Source: Strigops habroptila (taxonomy: Eukaryota; Chordata; Aves; Psittaciformes; Psittacidae). From it: a DNA stretch of 64,000 nt. The notes under the pieces were generated by a model. That model was not told the origin of the DNA. It saw nothing but the letters and a program-made list of their open reading frames with translations, and made no database searches. The stretch is from positions 41,898,420 through 41,962,419 of the forward strand of contig NC_044284.2 in the NCBI RefSeq assembly GCF_004027225.2, read 5' to 3'. Positions 20,401 through 32,935 of this stretch are shown piece after piece. Each line of letters opens with the position of its first letter. Position 1 is the first letter of the stretch. The translations under genes and the position numbers were made by a program.

Positions 20401-23400
20401 GATGGCTGCATCTCCTCCCTGAGCTCAGGGCTTGGGATGGAAAGCTGGGTTGTTCCCTGTAGCTGTTGCTGACTGGCTTAGCCATGTCTTGGGGCCGTCC
20501 GAGAGCTGTACCCTGGGGACCTTGTGCTGCTGTGCACTCTCTATCTGATGGGAGGAGAGCCAGTGCTGAAAGTGTTTTCTTCTCCTTTTCTCTGAGTGGC
20601 TCCTTCTCATCTTTTATCAGGAAGGACTGCTGAGCTCAGGGAAATCGGAGAGTTTGCCTGCTCAGGGCAGGCTCCTGAGGAGTGGCTGTGGGTTTTGCTG
20701 ACTCCCCCAGGCTAACAACATGCTGGCAGTACAAAACATCAGTGGTACAGAACACGGGGCAGGCATCAGATGGGAGCTCCTGGGTGTTGCTGCTGCAAGT
20801 AACATCAGCTGCCAAGGTACCTCATTGCAGGCCTGTGAAGGAGAGGCCAGAAGGTACTACGAAAAGATTTTCAGTTGTCAAAGGGTGTACTATGGGTCCC
20901 CTAGGCCTCTCCACTGCCTGGCTCCAGCGCATGTCATCTAGGTTTGGACCAAGCTATTCCCCAGGGAGCAAGGCACTGAACTGCACTTTCTGGGTCCATC
21001 CTCCTCTCCCCAAATAGGAATGCTTCAGATTGGCATGGGGCCATGCTGGTGCTTAAAACCCAACTAATTTCTTCCAGCTGAGCACTCCTGATTCAGCATT
21101 TCTCCTGCCAGCACTTTACAGTGAGTGTGAGATAGCAAGAACATACTGTGCTCAGAGGGGTGGTGGTTGTCCCAGCTGGGTATCTCCTGATTAGGTGCTG
21201 TATAGAGATACCAGCTGTGCGCTCTCAGCATGTCAGGGCCAGAGGTGGGGTTTGGCAAAAGGGTATGTGGGTCATGGAAGCAGGGATAGGTCCTCGTGGT
21301 GCCCCTGCCACCAACCCTCAGCTGTATCCCTGGTTCCATGATAAAAGATGTGAGCACTTTGGAAAGTGTTGGTTTTGCAACGCTCCTTACAAAAAACAAG
21401 GCTTTATGCCACAAGGCATCAGGTCTGTGTGGCCTGACCCTAATTTCTTCCTCTTAGGAGAATTTGTGTGGCACTGTATTCTCTTTTTGCTTTACCTGAA
21501 GCATGGCATTGTTCTCATCCGTTAGAGGCCAGGCTCTGCTGCAGTAGTGGCTGTGTTTTGGGGAAGGAGGAGTGTCCTGGTCTGATACATCCATGAAACA
21601 CTGCCAATGGTGCTCATGAGAGAGAGATCAGACTAAATGAGAGGTCCTGAGAGAGGCACTGAGGTTTTCGGGCTGGGCTCTGTGTTGATGCTGTGTGTGA
21701 TTTCATGTGCTCCTCCTCTCTAAAGTTTTGCTTTGGTTTACAGGAGAGACTTGACTTTTCGCATTAGCGCTTAGCTGTGACACTTGTCTCAGCTGAAGAA
21801 CAAGGAGACTGAGGCATAGTATGAAGGTGCAGAGGTCTTTTCTGTCCAAGAAGATGGTAAGTGTTGTATGTTACATGTGGGACTGATGGCAGAGAGGGGG
21901 CATGGATATCCAGAGAAGGGGACTGGCAGCGCTAGAAAAGCCATGGCTAGAAATGAGGAGGAAGGAAACTCTGCCTTGGAATCAAGTGCAAAACTGAGCC
22001 AGATCCTTCTCCACTTGCTTTGTGTCCTGATCATCTAGAAGTCCTGGAAAAATTAATGGAGAGGGGAAAGCAATCAAAACTTGAATGCATTGCATGTTGG
22101 TGGTAATCTTCCCCTGCAGAGGAGATAAGGAATATGCAGTCTTTGCAGTCAGGGGAAGGAGACAATTTCAGTCCGCGACCAGGAGATGACTATCTACCTG
22201 GACATTGCTTGTGCCACGTAAACCTGTTGGGGGTGAGACTGCTGCCAATGTTATAAACTTCTATCATTCTCCAGGTGCTAATAGGCTTTTATCTCTTAAA
22301 GTGAATTTTATTAACTAGGAGTAGACTTTGCTGCCTGTATTGTGGCCTATAAACCTCACTTGAGGTTCTTCAAATGAATCGGAGAGGGTTTGACAGGGTG
22401 GAGGAAAATTAAAACAAAGTGGTTTCTTCCAGTGTGAGATGCTGTGAGCTGTGGGTGTCCTGCCAGCCCCATGGCTGGGCACTGCTTCAGGAGCAATTCT
22501 AGGTTTGCTCCAGTGAGATGGTGAAGATACGGAGTGGTCTTGGGGCTGTGCCAAGCTCTTCTGCGCTGGAGCAAACTAAGTCCATCACACCTGCAGGACC
22601 TCAGTGGGGCTCTACCAGCTTCAGCCAAACAAGTCTCCCGTGCTGACTCCTTGTCCCTTAATGCTCTGTTGGTCTTGCGAGGCTGTCCCCCTCCCAAGGA
22701 AAGCATTGCTCAAGCCTAGTGGGACTGCAGAGGATAGTGAAGATGTCCTGGTTTCTTTGGGTAGCTATAACCTGCAGGTGTGGAGTTGGCTGATGGGATG
22801 ACATGGGCCTTTTGTACCAGCTTGGCTTCTCAAACAGCTGCTCCCAGAGCTGTCATTAATGGCAATTTATCAGCAGAGAGAAATGTACTGTCTCTGCCTT
22901 GCTCACAAAATACTAGCAGGGAGGCTGGAGGCTTGCCTGCTCATTCAGAAGTTTTCAAAGATGCTGAGCCCTGCCTGCTGCTCCCTCCTGCATCACCCTC
23001 GATGGCCAGATCAGCAGAGGGCACTCCATGTCCATGCTTGATCCACTTGAGAAGAGAGGGAAGGTCCTCTCCTGCTCCAGGGCCAGAGGAGGCATGGACC
23101 AGCAGCATTTGCTTTCTGACTACCAGGCCTCTCTTCTAGCTCCCTACCAAAGAGCCCTGGGCTGCGGGGCCACTTTCCTGATGGAAAGATCAGGTTTGAT
23201 GAAGGAAATCATTAAGCACTCAGTGAAACGACAGGCAAATTTGGATCAAACAGCAGGAAATTTGCTCTCCAGCAGCACAGAAGAGCCATGCTGTGGAAAG
23301 CTCTGGTCTGGCAGGAGGTCATCCAAGACAAACAGGGAGCTGCCTTCTGGGGTGGACTGGCCAACTGGCAGGATGGGCAAGAGCCAGGGATCTGGGCAGG

Positions 23401-25014
23401 CGAAGCTGTAAAAGCAGTGTGGCTTTGTGCTCTGCTGAGGTCACCACAGGCAGTAAGGGAGGAGCTCCCACTCTGCCCACAGTCTGAAGGACAGTAACCC
23501 CAGCCCATGCAGGGAACAGAAGGAGCCTTTCCCACCATAGCCTGAGGCAGTCTTTTTTTTTTTTCCCCATACCAGAACAGGATATTTAGCAGTCTGAGTG
23601 GCATCAGCATGGTCCCAGCCAGGTTTGCTGCGCGCCACGTCCTCCTTGGTGAGGTGGGCTGGGGGCCAGTGTTTGGAGACAGGCTTTGGGCTCTTTCATT
23701 AAGAATATTTGTGTACAAACGTAGAGAGAAATGCTCCAAAGGCAATGTTCCTATGATGCCCATGGAATTGCCTTCTTGCTGAACAGGGAGCTAGATGCTG
23801 CCTTTTGCATTGCTGTAGCACTGCAGGTTTTGTTGCAGCAGTGACTTCTCAGTGGAGGTCTGTGCCTGAAGAGTCGGGAGTAAAGGTTAAAGGCTCATGG
23901 ACTTTCTCAGATGGCATGTCCCTTTCGTGGGGCAGGAGGAGAGAGTGATTGAACTGTGGTGTGTTTCCTCTCCAGTTTCTTCCCTGGTTGAAATCTGTAT
24001 TGTGTGAGAGCTCTTGCCCTTGGATAGTGATTTGGCAGCACTTGGATGACCACCCCATAAACCTCACCTGTCTGACTGGTTTCTGCAGGGCAGAAGTTAA
24101 AGCTGAAACAGTGGTGAACCTCAACAGGAGAGAAGGCTTGTGCATCTCCAGGCAGTACCTGTGGTTTGAGCAAGCCAAAGGCTTCACTCAAATGTAAGCT
24201 GATGTATTTCTAGCCAGTAGAGGTGATGGCTTCCTGGGAACTTGCCTGCGAGTTCAAGAGAGTCTTTATCAAGAACTTTATCAAGAGAGTGAAGGTGATT
24301 TTCCAGACTTGTTGATATAGCTTGTGTGTAGGCTTTCCAGGATGCTGCAATCTCAGCTATTGCCCTTTGACAGCAGCAAAGATAAAGATACATAAACCTC
24401 CTGCCCAAGGAAGCTCCCTCCTCCTCTTGCACCACTTCCTTGAGATTAGCATGCAGTCTGCTGCTTCATGGCCTGAGGCTCTATCCCCAGAAGTAGCAAC
24501 TAGGGTTTCACATACAGCCCTAATCACCTATGAAAGTACTCTCTGACTTGCTTCTCCTCAACCACTTGGAGCAAGAGCTTGTGTGAAGGTGTCTGAGCTC
24601 CACACAAGTGTGAGAAAGCATCAGGGTGGAGCTGGCTGATCTGCTCTGACACTGCAAGCAAGAGGGATGGATCTCGTTTAGACAACCTAAACAAGTAGCT
24701 GTTGCCTAGAGTTAAAGAAAGCAAGCTGAGTTAAAACCATGTTCCCTGGCACGATATTGCCTGAAACAACAGTGTGTTTATGTAAGACTGTAAAAAAGAG
24801 CCAGGAAAGTCTGCCAGCCTAGCCGTGAATGTCCTGGTGAACCTCCCAAAGCCCATAGCTGTGGTCTCAGCTAGCTCCGTTTGGCAAGACTGGACCCAAA
24901 AGGGAGAGAGGTCTGTAAGTGGGACCAGCTGGGGAGTTTGAGGTTGCACAGACCTGGCATGAGAAGGGCCTATGGCAGTGCTAGTGAGCAAAGAGGGAAG
25001 GGGAGGTGAGCTTT
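17417..25014. other. Non-coding or unresolved region
   Basis: No recognisable complete gene. Several short open segments bounded by splice-like sites occur (19258-19307, 19790-19859, 22120-22232, 24090-24197), but their phases do not all fit one transcript. A pyrimidine run lies near 23552. No repeats of known family were recognised. Confidence 0.4.
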
Positions 25015-25885
25015 CTCCTATTTTTCCTAATATCCAATCTGAACCTCCCCTGGTGCAATTTGAAGCCATTTCCTCTTAGTCTATCACTTGTTACTTGGGA
25101 GAAGAGTCTAACATCCACCTTGTTACAACCTCCTTTCAGGTAGCTGTAGAGAGCAAGAAGTTCTTCCCTGAGCCTCTTTTACAGACTAAACAACCCCAGT
25201 TCTCTTAGCTGTTCCTCATCAGACTTGTGCTCTAAGCCCTTCACCAGCTTCATTGCCCTTCTCTGGACCCGCTCCAGCACTTCAGTATCTTTCTTGTAGA
25301 GAGGGGCCCAGAACTGAACATAGGATTCAAGGTGTGGCCTCACCATTGCCAAGTACAGGGAGATGATCACTTCCCTGGCCCTGCTGGACGTACTATTGCT
25401 GATACAAGCCAAGATGTTGTTGGTCTTCTTGGCTGCCTGGGCACAAGCTGCTCATGTGCAGCTGGCTATTGACCAACACCCCCAGGTCCTTTTCCTCCCA
25501 GCACCCTTCCAGGCACTCTTCCCCAAGCCTTATAGCATTGCATGGGGTTGCTGTGGCCCAAGCACAGGACCCAGCCCCGAGCCTTGTTGAACTTCATACA
25601 ATTAGCCTCAGCCTATCGATCTAGCCTGTCCAGAGCCTTCTATAGAGCCTCCCTTTCCCTCATGCTGACCAATGCTCCCACCCAACTTGGTGTCATCTGC
25701 AGACTTACCGAGGGTGCACCCAATCCCCTCATCCAGATCACTGATGAAGATACTAAACAGAACTGGAACCAATACTGAGCGCTGGAGAGCACCACTTGAG
25801 ACTGGCCACCAACTGGATTTAAATTCATTCACCGCCACTCTTTGGCCTCAGCCATCCACAGCTCATTCCCCACAGTTCCTCCTGG
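25015..25885 (-). mobile_element. Long CR1 LINE fragment (older-looking ORF2 piece)
   Basis: About 870 bases match the CR1 reverse-transcriptase region read on the minus strand, with protein-level traces such as [17 protein letters not shown] and [12 protein letters not shown] near 25179-25412, and continuing upstream CR1 sequence to about 25885. The frame is broken by many stops and shifts. The sequence resembles the older CR1 group that has the [11 protein letters not shown] form, unlike the copy at 4925-5340. The 3' terminal unit is missing at the left end. Confidence 0.9.
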
Positions 25886-28800
25886 GAGAGGGAGCTGGGC
25901 TTGCCAGCTTGCTGTCAGGATGCAGTTTCAGAGGCTTTCCTCAGATGAAGTGTTAGGAAAAGTCCTGGACTGTTGGGCTTAAGAGTCCTTGGGCTGATGA
26001 ATGCAGATGAAACCTCTGTTCACCACAGGCAATCTGCTGGTACAAGTGCTTCCAGACACGAGTTGTGCTTTGTTGTGGAAACAGTTTGGGTTTGGGCTAT
26101 TTTGTGTCCAGTGGTCCCCTTAGGAGACTGCCTTGGGGACCTTCCCTCTCAATTTTTAGGATCTTCTATGGATTGCCGGCACAAATGTATCTGTGGCCAG
26201 CTTCTTCCTCATCTGGTCTTGAGCCAGAGGACAGTGCTGGCACAAACAGCTCTTCTCCCTGCCTATACTGTGATTTGAAATAGTTTTTCTTTGGCCTTGG
26301 GCTTCAGAGGGATGCGTTTCAAAACCAGAAATAAATGGGCTTGAAATGCTTCCCATAATTTGTAAGATCTTGACCCTCTGATAGCAAGATTAGAAGTAAG
26401 ATAAAAAAATCAGCATTCAGAATGGAAACGCTATTGTTGAATAGACAACACTATCTAGCTAGTACCTCTTGTTTACAATTGAACTCATGAATTTTTAGAT
26501 ATTAATGTATGAGGGATTGAGTAAACAACCATTGTGCCTCTAAGGAATGCATCCAAGGCTGTCCTGAGCTGGAATACTTTGTACTTTCCTGATTGCCTTC
26601 CAAGAATTTCAAATTACTTTGTAACAGAAAAACAAGCCTGCTTCACGAGATGTTTGCGAGGTTCTTGGGACACCCTTAGTTCCTCCACCCTGTGATGTGG
26701 CTGGTTTTGGGGCAGAGCTCTGCAACTTAGGTACTGTGGGATGCTGAACGCATGTGTGTTCATAAAGAGGTGGGGATTACACGTGAAGAATAAACTGATC
26801 AGGAAAGTCAGCCTGGATGCATTAAAACCCTGCTGTAGTGCACAAGTCTGCAAGCAATGTGTAGCCCTGTCAGTCCCCGTTCCTTATGGCTGTCCAAGTG
26901 CCATTTGGCTAGTTTTGATCTGAGACCAACAGCCAAAAATGAAGACAACTTTCCATTGGTGCTGGGGGCTGGGGATTGCAGATAGAACATGCAACAAAGG
27001 CAGCTTTGAGGTGTGCTTCTCAGCTAGTGTGGGCAGTCCCTTCTTGAGCATCATGGCCAGCACTTCGGTAAAACAGGCAGGAGGGTCCCTTGCTACCTGG
27101 GTTGTTCTTGGGTTTGGTTTCTAAGCCAGCAGCCTGGAGCTGTGGAAAGAGTTATGAATTTGGGTTACCAAACCATCTGCTGGCTGCATTTTATAAAGCA
27201 ATTAAAGCAAAATTGTTTCCAGCCCTTCCGTTTGCAAGATGTAGTCTAAAGAGAGATAGATAGCCAAGCCAGGATTTGCCTGATCCTGGCACAGCTCCAA
27301 GTATGAATTAATTTGATCTAAACCCTCCACTGTGCATGCTAGTAAGTGAGGAGTTCCCTTCTGAGAGCTCAGGGAGCATGCAGGTAAACAGGCCTGCCAT
27401 GCTGTTAGGTTTGAATGATGATGGAGCCCAGGAAAATGGCATTTTGACACTTTTTATTACTGCTTTTAATCAGAAATTATTAAACAGAGTAAAAAATAGT
27501 AGAAAGTAAGAACACTTTTACATGGTAGAGGATAGTAGCATGCTGGTGAAGACTGATGGATGGCAGGTCTAGGTGCGTTGAATGGAGCTCCTAAAGCAAT
27601 GGTCTGGGGAGCATTTCCCACAGTACCCCACAGGGCAGGGGCGCTGGTGTGACTGCATGGGTAGATGGGGGCATGGTACCCTTGAGCCTCTGCTCACACA
27701 CTGGCTCCTGGTGACCTCTCAAAGCATGAAACTTTGATTTCTTCCTTCTTCCCCAGTGAAAAACATTCAAAGAGAGCAAAAAAATGGGTAGGGATGAAAA
27801 GAGAAGGTAGATTAAGATTGTTCTTCCTTGTCCTCCTTTGGCAACTGTCACCTTTCAAAATCAGAGAATAACCTTGTGCTGGAGGGGAAGGTGAGGCCAT
27901 GACTGATGGTGAAGGGCATATACATAGAGGATTTAATATTCTTTCCTGTGTGTTTTTATGTCTGTAGGGTTTTCGTTCCTGTTCTGCAGAGATGTCATGC
28001 CCAGGAGAGATGGGAAAATGAGTCCTCATAAGTCTGCAGGGCATGTATTTGGGGATGCCCTTATGTCTAGGGACTGCTTGACAGCCAAAGATGACAGGAT
28101 CAAGATGCTGTTATGAAAGCAGGGACAGTTTGCCTTGGTGCTCCAGTCTGTGCTTGGTGGAGAGGATGCGCATCCATGCCACTGAAGAGGTTTAGCACCT
28201 CTTTTAGACTGCCCCTGTGATGCGCTGGGTGTGAAACGGAGAGAAATGATGTATGATGTTATGGAGGTCAGATTTGAGTTAAAGCATCTCCTTTCTCCAG
28301 TAGGAGAAGAAAACATGCCCCAGTGCTGGGTCTTGAAGAGAGTGGGATGGGATGAGATGATGAAATGAGATGATGAGATGGTGGTGGCTATGGTGTTGGG
28401 TTTGCAGGATGCAATGGGGATAGCCCTGCCATGCCAACAACCAGCCGAATGTAGCATAGTTGTGTCTTGAGGGGTTGCCCAGGTCTCACACCTTACTTGC
28501 AGGGGGGAAAAAGAAGAAAACAACAGGCTGGCAAGGAGGCGGGAGAGGGGTCTTCCCCAATGAGCAGAGGGGGTAGCACAGTTGCAGGGTCCTGGACAGG
28601 CTGCGCTGGGGCAGCTGCTTGGTTTACAAGAAGAGAGCCCTGAGCGCAGCACTGGGCTGAGCTGGTGGCTTATGTAAGAGCTGGCAGTGGGGCCGGTGGT
28701 GCGGAAACCCAGCGGGGCGCAATCGCCTTTGATTTTCTCCTGTTTGCTCAGCAGCTTTCATGCGGCAGGGGAGCAAGGCAAGGGCGCGAGATTCCTGCAC

Positions 28801-29840
28801 ACTGAACTCCTCTGTTTCTCTCAGCAGGATAAACAGGACATAAAACAAAGCCCTGAGCCAGCCCTCGCCTCCGAGGCAGCATGCTGCCAAACTCCCCACG
28901 GGGCAGCCTGTCCCACCATGTGCTCCTTGGGTATCAGCTACCCCATCCAGGGTGACACGGCCTGGGATGCAGGGAGGTTATGGGAGCGCGCCCAAGGGGG
29001 TTTGTGGGCACTGCAGCCATTTTTGCGTCAGGGTGAGGGTTGCCCCATGGCCTTGGTGAGGAATGGGCAGGAAAAAGGCGGCAAAGGTCGCTGGCAAGGC
29101 TCAGACAGCAAGTCCAATGCCCTTGGAGAACTGAGGATGTGTGCTCCAGAAATGACACCAAGCTGGACACTGGCAGACATCAGCTGGGCTGGATGTCCCC
29201 TGCAAGGGTTTTGCTGTGACCCAACTGCCCCACAAGGCACAGTCCCAGGCAGTGGGACCAAGCCTTGTCTGATGCACCAAGGGACACAGCAGGGCAAGTC
29301 CTCTCTCCAGTGGGCTCTGTGCGTGGGGTTTCAATGCTCCCTTAAAGCTGGGCTGCTTTATTTATAACTTCCTCTAAGGAGTAATTTCTTGGCTCTCTTA
29401 CCCTCATGCTTGATGCCTGTCAGTGACAGAGGGCGATGGGGCTGACCTCAGCCCTTTCCCAACACAGTATTAGCTAAGCTGGGTCCCCAGAGATGTGCCA
29501 AGCCAAGCTCATGCTGGCTCCCCTGAATTTCCACGGGGCCATGATTTCACCACTGACAGACTGCTGTAGGCCAAGGTGAGAAGATGGGGAGCAAGTGCTT
29601 GCTGCTGAGGTTTGAAACACTTCCAAGAGTTTCAAGTGGAGTTTGCTCTGGAGCAAAGTATCCTTGAAGTCACTTGGTTGCGGAAAATCATTGGCCAAAA
29701 GCGAGGCTGCAGCAAAACTTTAGGGAAATTGTACCACTGCTAAAGCAACACAAAGAGTGAATGGTTTGGTTCTGCACCTCTGTCCTGGTTGTCTGTCCTG
29801 CCAGCAAGGTCCCCTCTCCTGCAAGCTACTGCCAGTGAGT
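25886..29840. other. Non-coding region, no recognised gene
   Basis: Contains a GATGA-type simple repeat at 28344-28386 and a small CpG-richer block at about 28685-28790 that includes CCTTTGAT (reverse of a TCF/LEF-type site). A 226-codon frame at 28687-29367 has no recognisable domain. Confidence 0.45.
28344..28386. repeat. GATGA/GATGG-type microsatellite
   Basis: Degenerate tandem GATG(A/G) units over about 40 bases. No further function is suggested. Confidence 0.8.
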
Positions 29841-30195
29841 TCATAGAATCCTAGAATAGTTTGGGTTGGAAGGGACCTTCAAAGGTCATCTAGTTTCAAA
29901 CCGCCTGGCACAGGCAGAGACACCTTCAAGTAGATCAGGTTGCCCAGAACCACATCCAGCCTGGCCTTGATATCTTCAGGGATGGCACATTCGTCACCTC
30001 TCTGGGCAACCTGTGCCAGTATTTTACCAGCCTCATGGTAAAAAATTGTTTCTTCACATCCAGCCTGAATCTCCCCTCTTTTAGTTTTAAACCATTACCC
30101 CTTGTCCTATCGCAACAGGCTGTGCTAGAAATTCTCTCCCATCTTATAAACCCCTTTCAAGAACTGAAAGGCCACAATAAGGTCTCCTGCCCCAG
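29841..30195 (-). mobile_element. CR1 LINE 3' end fragment
   Basis: Begins at its left end with TCATAGAATCCTAGAATAG, the reverse complement of the CR1 terminal unit, followed by the CR1 3' UTR motif TTTGGGTTGGAAGGGACC and then CR1 3' sequence. It is 5'-truncated after about 355 bases. Confidence 0.93.
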
Positions 30196-32761
30196 CTCTG
30201 GGGGGCAGAGCACACTCCATGTGCTGTGTGCGATGGCATTGCCAACTTCTGCTCCCAAAAGGAAGAGCTTTGGCAGGGAAAAAGCTGCCTGGGCAGAGAA
30301 CTGTTTTCCTGGCTGGGATCTGGGAGCTCTGGGCCACACACATTGAAAATGCAGAGGTAGGAAACGCAGGTACTGCCTGCTGCAGTGCTGAGCCTGGAAA
30401 GCCAGGCTGGGGTGGCCTTCGGATTCCCTTGTGCCCGGATGGGAAGACCAAGCTGGTGGCTGGAGCTGTATGAGGGCTGGGGTCATTGAAGACTGGGGAG
30501 GTATGCAGGGCTGCCTCCCCCTGCAGCCACACCAGCCTTGGTCAGGGGAGGCTTGAGGAGCAGCATGCCTGTGTGCTGATCCACTTGCCTGCTTGTGGAT
30601 GCTGAGCACTCCTGCAAATGCCAGTGGCCAGCAGAGCCAGAGCTGTGCTCCTCCAAAACCATCGTGATCTTTGATGGTGGTGGTACACGCAAACCCTGGG
30701 ACCAGTTGTCCAAACCTCTTGGCTTGGGGTTCTGTGAGAGCTGGCTTTCTCATAGGATTCCCACTCCGGGCTTGATGAGTTGGAAATACTGCAAGAGCAG
30801 TCCTTTTTCTGTTTTGTTTTATTTTTTTTTCTCCCTGATGTTTGCATCTTTCCACTTCCATCTCTGGCCAAGGTGAGTGGTGCCAAGGCGCACGGGCCAG
30901 GCACACCCAGAGGAGGGGAAGCAAAGCACCCTCAACCCGCAGGAAAATGGGGACAGAAAGCGAGCACAGCGGCTGGGAGCGAGGAGGATTTCCTTGCTGG
31001 CTCTGGCCAAGGGATTGCTTTCCTCAGGGGCTCCATGGACTCTAAGTGGGTATTGTTGCTCTGATTCAGCACCCTGTCCTCTCTTGCACTGATACTGGTT
31101 TGCCACAGGAGAGTCTGCACATGGGGTGCACACAGGGCTTGACACCCTCCCGCTTCCCAGCCGTGCAGTCAGTTCTCCTTGGCCCCGCTTTGAGCAGCAA
31201 TATGGGCTCAAGCTGCACGAGTTGAAAAGGCTCAAGCTCTCAAAAAGCATCGCGGGATCAAAGCTTTCTAAACACTCAGGGCATTTGGCCGAGGAGGTTT
31301 TGTTCCGACTATTTATAGCAGTTGGGGCCAAGCGAGTTCAGAGTTGGAGGCAAACTTTTCCAAAGCTGGGGGCCATTTGGATTATGGAGGGGGAGAGCGA
31401 GTTCAGCCAGGCCTGTTTCCAGCAAACGTTGACTCCTTCCCTTAGGTATGTGTTGCTATCCATGACACACTAACAACAGCTCTGCACAGAAGTGCCTGGC
31501 TGGGGCTGTAAAGATTGAAACAAAAATGTGAATTGGCTGGAAAGGAGAACATGAAATAGAGAAAGTTTCCAAACAGCAAAGCTGTAGCATTTGAAAGTGA
31601 AAACTTTCCTTACCAGCTTGTTTTCATCCTCCGGTCAACATCCTTCAATTGCAAACACATTCATATTGGTTTCAAGGGGAGAGCTGGTGATGACTTTATA
31701 GCAGAAAGACCAAGATATGGCTTCCTGAAGCATATGCCATGCTTAGAAATGCAGAGGAGGGGTCTTTTTATCTTCAAGGTGAGGCTTTTAATGCTGTCAC
31801 TAAAGAACATGCCCTTTTTCTGTGCTACCTTCTGTAGGCAAAGCCAGGCTTAAAATCTGAGCAAACCAACCAACCACGACACCCTTGAAATCATGTCACA
31901 TTTGAAGCTACAGCCCTTGCAGAGCATGAAGGCAGAAGCTGAGGTTTTCCTATCTGCCAAGAGAATTGTGCTAATGGTGATGTTTAATCGTGAGGAGCAT
32001 GAGCAGCATGCCTTAGTTACACACCACATCTTTTTGCATGCCTACATCTACTCTCTTGATTTCAGGCACTCAGTGCAGGTTATAAAAATATCCCTCTGAT
32101 TACCATTAGCTTCCCTGGCTATGTAGGAACAGCATCTCTGAGCTTATTTCTCCCCAGAAGAAGTGGTTTTGGCAGCTTGGTGGTGTCCAGCCCAGGTAGG
32201 CTGTTACAGTGAGTGACGTTACGCTCTTTCCTAGCAAGGGTGGTTTGGATTTTCTGCATGCTGCTTCACACTATTGGAGCTGGCTGCTGCATCAACAAAC
32301 ACAGCCCAAGTTTACCACATGTGTGCCTCGGGTTGTTTTCAGAGAGAGAGATATGCCATAGCTGGAAGATTTCCTTTCATCTCTGACATTCCCATCAAAG
32401 CCTATCCTCTGATAAAGCTGCCCATCCCTGCTGTGAATGGTTGGACTGTACTAGAGAAGCCAAACTGTTCTCCTTCAGGAAAGACTGCAAGATCTCAAAC
32501 GGATTTTGAAGAACAAAATTATCTGTATGTGGTTGCAGAGTGGGATGCAGGTGGGTCTGGGCTGACTAAACATCAGGTGGTCATAGCTGGTGTTGCAAGG
32601 GGAAGCATTAGGCAGAAGGGAAGGCTTCCTCTGAAGTTACTCAGGTGTCAACCTCGGCACTCGTCTTGTTTCGTATGTCTGTGAAAGACCCAAAAAAGTA
32701 GAAGAGCAACATTCAGATGTGTGAATGAGGCAGAGCTGAGGGGGTATCAACAGTATAGGAA
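30196..32761. other. Non-coding region with a CpG-containing block and a MEF2-type site
   Basis: No recognised gene. The block at about 31180-31400 is open on the plus strand, is richer in CpG than its surroundings, and contains CTATTTATAG at 31309-31318, a full MEF2 consensus, plus ATCAAAG (TCF/LEF core) about 50 bases before it. Whether it is a regulatory element or chance cannot be decided without cross-species alignment. Confidence 0.35.
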
Positions 32762-32935
32762 GTCATCCTGTAGGAAGTTGTGGCTGCCCCATCCCTAGAA
32801 GTGTTCAAGGCTGCATGGGGCTGCAACCCGGTCTAGTGGAAAACGTCCCTGCCTGTGGAAGGGAGGTTGGAACTAGATGATCTTTAAGGTCCCTTCCAAC
32901 CCAAACTGTTCTAGGATTCTATGATTATAGGTGTT
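32762..32935 (+). mobile_element. CR1 LINE 3' end fragment
   Basis: The CR1 3' UTR from the GTTCAAGG motif to TTGGAACTAGATGATCTTTA, ending at GGATTCTATGATTA, which carries the terminal ATTCTATG unit. Strongly 5'-truncated at about 175 bases. Confidence 0.93.

Noticed and set aside
21820..21856. Short segment before the strong donor ATG|GTAAGT
   Set aside because: An in-frame stop directly precedes it, its acceptor lacks a pyrimidine tract, and a second frame is equally open.
22120..22232. Segment after the good acceptor CTTCCCCTGCAG, open in one frame
   Set aside because: The donors (22217 or 22232) are weak and the phase cannot be tied securely to a neighbour. It was kept only as a possibility.
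24090..24197. Candidate terminal exon after GGTTTCTGCAG, ending in TAA
   Set aside because: It requires phase 2 from the preceding exon, and the nearby candidates end in other phases. No family is recognised.
25179..25412. Protein-like minus-strand frame of 77 codons
   Set aside because: Also CR1 reverse-transcriptase sequence within the larger CR1 fragment.
28687..29367. 226-codon plus-strand open frame
   Set aside because: No domain, signal peptide or repeat is visible, and there is no recognised family. Long chance frames are expected in GC-rich avian DNA.
30157..30924. 255-codon minus-strand open frame
   Set aside because: It overlaps the end of a CR1 fragment and low-complexity pyrimidine DNA, has no recognisable domain, and its composition looks like GC-rich chance.
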